DNA of 11,129 bases from Verrucomicrobia bacterium UBA2970 (lineage in GTDB: Bacteria; Verrucomicrobiota; Verrucomicrobiia; Limisphaerales; AAA164-E04): assembly GCA_002348345.1 (NCBI GenBank), contig DEAY01000340.1, forward strand, positions 1 through 11,129, in the 5' to 3' direction. Under the pieces are notes generated by a model, which searched no databases, was not told where the DNA came from, and worked only from the letters and a program-made list of their open reading frames with translations. Made by a program: the position numbers and the translations under genes. Shown in pieces: positions 6,116 through 11,129 of this stretch (the stretch's first letter is position 1; every line of letters starts with the position of its first letter).

Positions 6116-7156
6116 ATGACTCAACCCTCCCCCCTCATCGTCGTCGTGGGTTTTCTAGGCTCCGGCAAAACCACACTCATTCGCGACCTACTTCCGTTAC
6201 TCGAAGCTCGTGAACTGGAGCCCTTCGTTATCATTAACGACTACGCAAACGCCCGCGTGGATGCTTCGTCGCTTCAAGACGAGGGCCGGACCGTGGCTCC
6301 AATCAATGGCAATTGCATCTGCTGCGACTCAATCATCGAGCTCATGAATCTGCTTATGGAGATTCCACCGGCGCAAGGACGAGTCGTCATAATCGAAGCC
6401 AACGGAACCACAGACCCAACCACCCTCATCGAACACCTCCTGGTCAATGAAGAACTGCGCCGCCGCTTCTCTCCTCTGATACAAGTTGCCTTGGTCGACC
6501 TCCAACGGTGGCAAAAACGGCATTGGCACAACGAACTGGAACGTCTTCAAGTCGAAACAGCTAGTCACATTCTATTCACCCGAGAACAATCGACTTCCAG
6601 CCTTCGTTTCGAGGAAATACGGCGCGATATCCACTCCTTCAACGCAAAGGCCCAACAGATCGAGGTTCAAACGTTCGCTGCCGAAATCGAACAGCTTTTG
6701 CAAAAGAGCACATCCCGGAATGAGTCGGGAAAAGACGGAACCAGTGGTTGTGGAGGATCAAGTCATGACCACACCCCCGATCACCAACATCATCATGACC
6801 ATGATCAGCCCGATGGCCAACACCAACTCTCCCATGCCTTCATCGGGCTGGAAATCGCTCTCCCCGAGCCAATGTCAACCACGCATCTGCAACGGTGGCT
6901 AAACGCCCTGCCGAAAGAAGTCCTCCGAGTCAAAGGAGTCGTTAGAGTGACCGAGGAACCAGATCGCTGGTTCCAGTTTCAGTGCGTCGGTGAATACCGC
7001 AACGAAGCGACCCTTCATACACTTCCGTTGAAACCGCTTGTCCCGCCCTGTGCCGTGCTCATTGGCGTCAGGCTCAACGAGGAATCCATCCGTAGCTTCT
7101 TGGCAGCTACCGTAAGAGAATCAACAGATCAATCAGAACCGGCCCGACTGGGATAG
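6116..7156 (+). CDS. Divergent COG0523-like GTPase with His-rich linker and degenerate G4
   Basis: A 346-residue CobW-family protein, divergently oriented from the operon at left. It keeps Walker A GFLGSGKTT (12-20) and the metal motif CICC (67-70). The usual E(S/T)TG segment reads EANGTTDP (94-101). Where NKxD is expected, the sequence is TREQ (155-158), so guanine specificity is probably altered or lost. A linker at about 212-240 contains one Cys and nine His, with HDH and HHHDHD runs typical of a metal reservoir. A short CobW C-terminal domain follows ('LRVKGVVRV', 'WFQFQCVG'). The frame has a stop at 6086-6088, so ATG 6116 is the only standard start. It lacks a good Shine-Dalgarno, whereas a better one (GGAAG) precedes an out-of-frame ATG at 6085. 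Metal storage or delivery under metal limitation is inferred from family and operators. Confidence 0.9.
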   Translation: MTQPSPLIVVVGFLGSGKTTLIRDLLPLLEARELEPFVIINDYANARVDASSLQDEGRTVAPINGNCICCDSIIELMNLLMEIPPAQGRVVIIEANGTTDPTTLIEHLLVNEELRRRFSPLIQVALVDLQRWQKRHWHNELERLQVETASHILFTREQSTSSLRFEEIRRDIHSFNAKAQQIEVQTFAAEIEQLLQKSTSRNESGKDGTSGCGGSSHDHTPDHQHHHDHDQPDGQHQLSHAFIGLEIALPEPMSTTHLQRWLNALPKEVLRVKGVVRVTEEPDRWFQFQCVGEYRNEATLHTLPLKPLVPPCAVLIGVRLNEESIRSFLAATVRESTDQSEPARLG

Positions 7157-7159
7157 CAC

Positions 7160-7187
7160 CGGGGTCAGATTTACCGCCGTCTCCCCG
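7160..7187 (+). terminator. Weak stem-loop after the third GTPase
   Basis: CGGGG (7160-7164) and CCCCG (7183-7187) form a 5-bp GC stem with an 18-nt loop, starting four bases after the stop codon at 7154-7156. There is no following T-run, so it may act only as an RNA 3' end structure. Confidence 0.25.
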
Positions 7188-7786
7188 AGGGATCATCATA
7201 TCGCTGGAGGCCTCCGAAGTGAGCCCACCCTCTCGCTGTTCCAAACACCTCACGACCTTTCGTTTATCGTTCTACTCTTTCAGTGATGGAATCCCCGGGC
7301 TGGGTTGAACAGTTGATTGGCAAGCGGTTTACCTGAACCTTCACCAAACCTCCACAAGCAGATCGCAGGAACAGGAAGATTCAAATCATGGAATAGGTCA
7401 TTCATTCGCAAACGTCAGCAACCCTATCAGCGATTCGTTGCCGGAGCTTCTTCGGCAGACGCGCCCAAACCGAGGCACCTCCACCTCGTTCGATCAATGT
7501 CACTCTCCAGATGAATGTTCGTCCCGTGGTCGCCCCAGGGATCCGAACCCCATGGCATTGCTTCCGATCGAACCGATCGACGATTCCGATTCGAACCGTT
7601 CATTCCGTCTGAGTCTTGAAGCGATTTGAGCGCGTAAGAATCGACAAACCGCCCTTCACATCCTGCTCAACTTGCCCAGGAAACAACATTCTTCGTCTTT
7701 CGCTTAAAACGAATTGAAGTGCCGCGCTCGGGGTGTAGTTTGAGAAGTGAAGGAAATGATCCTCCCACAAAACGGCCACCGACTAG

Positions 7787-7797
7787 AAAGGAAAGGG
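7787..7797 (+). promoter_or_regulatory. Strong ribosome binding site for the HAD phosphatase
   Basis: AAAGGAAAGGG ends four bases before ATG 7802. AAGGA within it has the usual nine-base spacing. It clearly selects this ATG and is the best Shine-Dalgarno in the window. Confidence 0.8.
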
Positions 7798-7801
7798 AAC
7801 C

Positions 7802-8686
7802 ATGACATCGAGACACGGATACCTCATCGATATGGACGGAGTCATCTATCGCGGGGGCGAACTGATTCCCGGCGCCGACCTGTTCATCAATCGTCTGATA
7901 GAGCGGGACATCCCCTTCCTCTTCATCACCAACAACAGCCAACGCATGCAGCGCGACGTCGTCATCAAGCTGCGACGCCTGGGCGTTCAAGCGGAGGAAG
8001 AACACGTCTTTACCTGTGCCGAGGCCACCGCACGCTATCTCTCCCAGCAAAAACCCAATGGCACCGCCTACGTCATCGGAGAGGGTGGCCTGCTAACTTC
8101 CCTGCACGAGCAGGGATTCGCGATTGTCGACAAAGATCCTGACTTCGTGGTCATCGGAGAGGGAAGAACCTTTAATGCGGAGACGGTCGAGCAAGCGCTC
8201 AATCTTCTCCTCGGTGGCGCTCGATTCGTGGCCACTAACCTGGATGCCAATTGCCCGACGCAGAATGGCTCCCGACCCGGATGCGGTGCCCTCGTGGCCA
8301 TGCTCGAGGAGGCCAGTGGCTTGAAAGCGTTCAGCGTCGGCAAGCCCAACCCAATCATGATGCGCGGTGCCCGAAAGGCCCTGGGACTGCAGGCGAGTGA
8401 AACCATCATGATCGGGGACACGATGGAGACCGACATCATCGGCGGGGTCCAATTGGGCTATTATACCATCGCCGTTCTCACCGGCACCAGCACCCGGCAT
8501 TCCATCAATCGTTTCGCCTACCAACCCAATGAGATTCTTGAATCCATCGCGCAGGTCGACGATAGCGTCCTCGCCGATAAACTCCGATCGAGAGCCAAAG
8601 ACGAAGCCATTTACGATTCCGAGATTCTCACGCCCCGTTCCTCCCTCGCGGTCGACAGGGAACCCCTTGCCTTGCCGACTCATTGA
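7802..8686 (+). CDS. NagD-like HAD superfamily (IIA) hydrolase
   Basis: A 294-residue cytoplasmic phosphatase of the HAD-IIA (NagD/AraL/p-nitrophenylphosphatase) type, Mg-dependent enzymes that remove phosphate from small metabolites through a phospho-aspartate. Motif I is DMDGV with D10 and D12; motif II is ITNNS with T43. The motif III lysine is K181 in GKPNP, and motif IV is GDTMETD with D206 and D211. The C2-type cap lies between about 60 and 180. 'YRGGELIPGA' after motif I is typical of the subfamily. It is about 40 residues longer than E. coli NagD, the excess being a low-complexity tail after about 265. The start is fixed by a strong Shine-Dalgarno. The stop overlaps a possible TTG start of the kinase frame by four bases. 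The substrate cannot be told from sequence. Confidence 0.93.
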   Translation: MTSRHGYLIDMDGVIYRGGELIPGADLFINRLIERDIPFLFITNNSQRMQRDVVIKLRRLGVQAEEEHVFTCAEATARYLSQQKPNGTAYVIGEGGLLTSLHEQGFAIVDKDPDFVVIGEGRTFNAETVEQALNLLLGGARFVATNLDANCPTQNGSRPGCGALVAMLEEASGLKAFSVGKPNPIMMRGARKALGLQASETIMIGDTMETDIIGGVQLGYYTIAVLTGTSTRHSINRFAYQPNEILESIAQVDDSVLADKLRSRAKDEAIYDSEILTPRSSLAVDREPLALPTH

Positions 8687-8769
8687 ATCACTCCCACGTC
8701 ATTTCCGTCCCGGGAACCCGCCCCTTCAATCCCCCACAATGCCTCCTGGCCTCTTGCCCCGCCCTGCGC

Positions 8770-9912
8770 ATGAACACAGCCGCTCCGGGAAAAAACCACC
8801 CGCAGCTTGGTGATCTCGATTGCCAATTCGAGGAGATCATAGAACGTCGCTGGATCGAGACGACGATTCGCCATCAATTGAATGGGAAGATCGGCCGGGG
8901 CCGGCAGGGGATCGTCTTCCAAACCAGTCGCCTCGGAAGTCGCAACTGCCAAACCTCCCATGCGCTGAAACTCTTTGATCCGAGGATCTATGATTCCGCC
9001 GATGATTACTGGATCGACATGGGCCGGATCTCGACCCAGGTATCGCACCTCCATGCCACCCGTTCGCCTCATCTCGTGAACTGTGATTTCTATGAGGAAA
9101 CCGAACGAATTGGTTTCGTCCAAATGGAGCGGATCGACGGGATCGATCTCTCCGGCTTTCTAAGCTCAGCCCGACATCGTCCCCCAGGAAACAACGACAT
9201 CTTCTTCAACCTTTATAACGGTCGACCCTGCGTTCAGCCCGGCGTTGCCATCTACATTATGCGCCAGATCCTAGCCGGTCTGGAAACGCTTCATTCCGCC
9301 GGATATCTCCACTGCGACATCAAGCCCTCCAATATCATGATTGACCCACTCGGCTATGTTCGGGTCATTGATCTGGGACGGGCGCAGCGAATCGGGGAAT
9401 CCGAACCACTCCGGATCGGTACCCCTCATTACGCGGCACCCGAACTGCACTCCGGTGAGCCGGCCACCGTCCAATCGGATCTCTACAGCGTCGGGCTCAT
9501 CGGTCTGGAACTCCTCACCGGGCAGAAGGTTTTTCCGGAACGACACCCCAGCGGTAGCTCGCTGACGCGGCGCAAACGTTCCCTACTCGACCATCTCCGG
9601 AGGTACCTGCCCCCCTACGTCCGATGCAACCAAGAACTGGTTTCCATTCTCAAGCGCTTTCTTGCGCCCGAGCCTGAGGATCGCTTTACCAGCGCCGCCC
9701 GAGCCGAAATCTGCGGGGGCGGCCTGGCCACCGTACACAAACAACTTACCCGCATGAATATTGATTCGGACTACCGGCGCGACCTCCACCACTTATTGCA
9801 CCACCAGAGAGGCGTGATCCCAGAGTTTCCAGGCTTGCTGCTTCCCTCGCAACGCAAACGCTCCACCGCCAAGCCACCATTATCAAGCCCTCCGCCTTCC
9901 ACTCGGCTCTAG
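8770..9912 (+). CDS. Hanks-type serine/threonine protein kinase, non-RD with DLG
   Basis: A 380-residue soluble protein kinase. Counting from ATG 8770, the glycine loop is GRGRQG (42-47), the ATP lysine K67 (HALKLF), and the catalytic loop HCDIKPSN (181-188) with D183, K185 and N188. The Mg motif is DLG (201-203) and APE lies at 223-225. The catalytic loop has Cys where RD kinases have Arg, and DLG replaces DFG. The alphaC glutamate is not obvious. A proline/serine-rich tail after about 350 has no membrane segment or sensor domain. The frame also opens at TTG 8683, overlapping the phosphatase stop as TTGA. That would add 29 residues without domain character, and neither start has a good Shine-Dalgarno. 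The key catalytic residues are present, so it may be active. Its target is unknown. Confidence 0.9.
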   Translation: MNTAAPGKNHPQLGDLDCQFEEIIERRWIETTIRHQLNGKIGRGRQGIVFQTSRLGSRNCQTSHALKLFDPRIYDSADDYWIDMGRISTQVSHLHATRSPHLVNCDFYEETERIGFVQMERIDGIDLSGFLSSARHRPPGNNDIFFNLYNGRPCVQPGVAIYIMRQILAGLETLHSAGYLHCDIKPSNIMIDPLGYVRVIDLGRAQRIGESEPLRIGTPHYAAPELHSGEPATVQSDLYSVGLIGLELLTGQKVFPERHPSGSSLTRRKRSLLDHLRRYLPPYVRCNQELVSILKRFLAPEPEDRFTSAARAEICGGGLATVHKQLTRMNIDSDYRRDLHHLLHHQRGVIPEFPGLLLPSQRKRSTAKPPLSSPPPSTRL

Positions 9913-9967
9913 CAGACACGGACCCGTTTTCGTTCGGAGTGGGTCTCGATCCCCGTTGGTTCACCTC

Positions 9968-9996
9968 ACCCTGATGTCCCCTCTTCACGTCAGGGT
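9968..9996 (+). terminator. Stem-loop after the kinase gene
   Basis: ACCCTGATG (9968-9976) pairs with CGTCAGGGT (9988-9996) over nine bases with one G-T wobble and an 11-nt loop. It starts 55 bp after the kinase stop. There is no T-run behind it, so it may be a weak terminator or a repeated element: a similar hairpin occurs at 11048-11069. Confidence 0.4.
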
Positions 9997-10029
9997 AGTC
10001 TGGTGTTGGGAACCCCTGTTCCCCCTCTG

Positions 10030-10398
10030 ATGGATTCGCTGTCGTCTGAGAACTCCCCTGATCCTCTCCCTAGGTTACCCGGCTCTCGCGGAATTTGGTG
10101 TGAATCTGAGGAGGAACGACTGGTCAGACCTCCTGAAAACTCCTTGGAAGCTGCCTCCGAGCTGGAAACGGTTTTTGCCGATTCGGATCCAGCCACCCAG
10201 AAACATGCGTCGATAGCGACCCAAGCGCTCCGGGAAGGGCTATACGACAAAGCCGTCGCCTCGATCATGAACCTACGGAATCAGGAGAACCTTTCCTTCG
10301 AGCAAGGCATGACCCTCCAACGAGAACTCCTCGAAGCAGCGGAAGATGGCAATTCCCATGCGGCCGAGGCGATCAAGATCCTCCAGCAATTCATGTAA
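10030..10398 (+). CDS. Small acidic hypothetical protein
   Basis: A 122-residue protein with an extended, proline/serine/acid-rich N-terminal half and a helical C-terminal half. The C-terminal part (from about 'ATQKHASIATQALREGLYDKA') contains amphipathic segments rich in Ala, Glu and Leu that could form two or three helices. There is no signal peptide, cysteine motif or known domain. It follows the kinase in the same direction with a 117-bp gap containing a hairpin, so it may be a separate unit. The frame can start at GTG 10003 or ATG 10030. Neither has a Shine-Dalgarno, and I prefer the ATG. The amino-acid composition is protein-like and the opposite strand has no better frame, but I do not recognise the family. 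Confidence 0.65.
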   Translation: MDSLSSENSPDPLPRLPGSRGIWCESEEERLVRPPENSLEAASELETVFADSDPATQKHASIATQALREGLYDKAVASIMNLRNQENLSFEQGMTLQRELLEAAEDGNSHAAEAIKILQQFM

Positions 10399-10434
10399 GC
10401 CGGGACGAAGTCTCGATCATGAACCTCTTTGTTG

Positions 10435-10457
10435 ATCCTGCCTCGTCATGGCGGGGT
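10435..10457. other. Stem-loop downstream of the small gene
   Basis: ATCCTGCC (10435-10442) and GGCGGGGT (10450-10457) form eight pairs, two of them wobbles, around a TCGTCAT loop. It starts 37 bp after the stop of the small plus-strand gene and about 95 bp beyond the stop of the minus-strand receptor remnant, so it could mark the 3' end of either. No T-run is present. Confidence 0.3.
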
Positions 10458-10551
10458 GAGACAGACAGGAGGCTTGTCTTCTCGAAGTTCGTTCGCTCCT
10501 GATGCAGTCCCACCATCTCCGTTCGATTCCGACGACTGTTCAGGGCGACCT

Positions 10552-10740
10552 CTAGAATCGCATCGAGACTTGCCCGTAGACGCCACGCTGCACCTCGCTG
10601 ACGATCGTGGCGATGTTTTGTGACTGACTGAATTCGATGCGTTGCGCCGAGCCCAGATTCCGGCCGACGAGAGCGCATTCGATAAAGTCCCTGGGGCGCC
10701 ATGTCACTCGCAGATCAAAGTCTAGATACTCGCCCACGCC
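10552..10740 (-). pseudogene. C-terminal fragment of a TonB-dependent outer-membrane receptor
   Basis: The minus-strand frame ending at TAG 10554-10552 encodes, in its last ~60 residues, a pattern typical of the end of TonB-dependent receptors. A strand YLDFDLRVTWRP is followed by 'LVGRNL' and then EVQRGVYGQVSMRF with the terminal phenylalanine needed for outer-membrane assembly. No plug domain or earlier barrel strands are visible upstream; a whole receptor is about 600-900 residues. The same frame continues open to 10983 and includes a hydrophobic stretch (MLLGAAAMGLVVAMGCGWG, near 10890-10834), but the sequence between (rich in Gly, His and Arg) is not receptor-like. I read this as a remnant left after a large internal deletion. 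The former ligand is unknown. It could alternatively be a small de novo outer-membrane protein, which I consider unlikely. Confidence 0.55.
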
Positions 10741-11047
10741 ATGTCCCCGCAATCGGCCGACGTGGCCTGGGTGGCGGCGATGAACACCTGGCCAATCATG
10801 ACTCCCATTTTCATTGTGACCCTCTTCCAAACTCAGCCCCCATCCACAACCCATGGCGACCACCAGGCCCATCGCTGCGGCACCAAGGAGCATCCTCCCA
10901 TTCGATTGAACGCCCTTGTCCGCCGATCGATTCACCCTACCCCCTGATAAGGCCCATCTCACTCCGAGACAATCCCGCTGCAAAGACTGAAACCGCCAAA
11001 GACTTTCTCGATTGGCTTCCGATAGAGAGTTTTGTTTCGCAAACCAA
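10741..11047. other. Stretch without a convincing intact gene
   Basis: On the minus strand this holds two overlapping signal-peptide-like starts in different frames. One is MLLGAAAMGLVVAMG, in frame with the receptor remnant. The other is the 30-residue frame opened by ATG at 10817 (MKMGVMIGQVFIAATQ...), preceded by GAAGAGGG and closed by TAG at about 10725. Both may be debris of the receptor's N-terminus. Nothing convincing is seen on the plus strand. Confidence 0.4.
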
Positions 11048-11069
11048 ACCCTGATGCCCTTCCCAGGGT
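11048..11069. repeat. Hairpin related to the one at 9968-9996
   Basis: ACCCTG (11048-11053) and CAGGGT (11064-11069) are perfect 6-bp complements around a 10-nt loop. Both copies begin ACCCTGATG, have a C/T-rich loop with CCC and TTC, and end CAGGGTAG. They could be two copies of a small repeated hairpin, or similar terminators. Confidence 0.35.
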
Positions 11070-11088
11070 AGAGACGCTCCTCAATTCC

Positions 11089-11116
11089 AGACGCCCTAGC
11101 CCCGGCTCGGGCGTTT
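11089..11116 (+). terminator. Terminator-like GC-rich hairpin
   Basis: AGACGCCC (11089-11096) pairs with GGGCGTTT (11109-11116) with one wobble. After a T/C mismatch, AGC (11098-11100) pairs with GCT (11105-11107) around a CCCG loop. TTT closes the stem and is followed by CCCT, so the U-tract is short. It is the most stable hairpin I found. It could end a plus-strand transcript or, read from the right, lie before the minus-strand remnant. Confidence 0.5.
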
Positions 11117-11129
11117 CCCTAAACACCCT

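Larger units (their letters stand above)
7157..7801. other. Gene-free stretch of about 645 bp
   Basis: No reading frame here looks like a protein. The visible items are the CGGGG/CCCCG inverted repeat 7160-7187, the 10-bp palindrome GGAGGCCTCC (7206-7215), a short imperfect direct repeat (CCGATCGAACCG near 7564 and CCGATTCGAACCG near 7587), and the ribosome binding site of the next gene. No clear promoter was found, although one for the gene at 7802 should lie here. Confidence 0.6.

Noticed and set aside
7157..7175. GGGGTCAGATTTACC, reminiscent of sequences seen near REP-associated tyrosine transposase genes
   Set aside because: Only one copy is present and there is no transposase fragment nearby.
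7206..7215. GGAGGCCTCC palindrome as an operator
   Set aside because: A single 10-bp GC-rich palindrome is expected by chance, and no promoter elements flank it.
7525..7600. tRNA T-arm-like sequences (GGGTTCGGATCCC and GGTTCGAATC on the minus strand)
   Set aside because: No matching acceptor, D or anticodon arms can be drawn around either, the loops or stems are non-standard, and no CCA follows.
7667..8050. A 127-codon minus-strand frame overlapping the HAD phosphatase
   Set aside because: The phosphatase on the other strand has all catalytic motifs and a strong ribosome binding site.
10391..10702. A 103-codon minus-strand frame
   Set aside because: It overlaps the receptor remnant in another frame, and its Arg/Ser-rich translation looks like an antisense or shadow product.

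Overview
The window is bacterial, moderately GC-rich (mid-50s percent by eye), and dominated by metal-handling genes. No rRNA, tRNA, CRISPR array or insertion sequence is visible. Several features (a Hanks-type kinase with non-canonical motifs, the C-terminus of a TonB-dependent receptor ending in a 'VYGxVxxRF'-like motif, WD40 proteins next to COG0523 GTPases, and loop-poor GC-rich hairpins) are compatible with the Planctomycetes/Verrucomicrobia/Chlamydiae group, perhaps Verrucomicrobiota. That placement is tentative because there is no phylogenetic marker here.

Left two thirds (about 1-5600, minus strand): a tightly packed transcription unit read right to left. It runs from a FeoB-like GTPase/permease (5598-3886), through a COG0523 G3E GTPase with a ~120-residue insert (3869-2514) and a WD40 beta-propeller protein (2526-1444, overlapping the previous gene by 13 bp), to a second, ZigA/YciC-type COG0523 GTPase (ending at 166). 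The start of a further unidentified gene lies at 75 and runs off the left edge.

Control region (5599-6115): the divergent intergenic region carries two related 22-bp imperfect palindromes (5655-5676 and 5852-5873, 16 of 22 bases the same) and one perfect 15-bp 7-1-7 palindrome (5730-5744) placed over a probable transcription start. These are typical of Fur-superfamily (Fur/Zur/Mur) operators. To its right lies a third, divergent COG0523 GTPase (6116-7156, plus strand) with a histidine-rich linker and a lost NKxD motif. Taken together the sequence suggests a metal-limitation regulon, most likely zinc but possibly iron or manganese. In this model a FeoB-type permease brings the metal in and several G3E metallochaperones distribute it. 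The metal identity is inference.

Right third (7157-11129, plus strand): a 645-bp stretch with no gene is followed by a NagD-like HAD-IIA phosphatase (7802-8686), a protein kinase of the serine/threonine type with HCD and DLG in place of HRD and DFG (8770 or 8683 to 9912), and a small acidic hypothetical protein (10030-10398). Beyond these, on the minus strand, lies what looks like a truncated remnant of a TonB-dependent outer-membrane receptor (10552-10740). The right edge ends with a strong terminator-like hairpin at 11089-11116.
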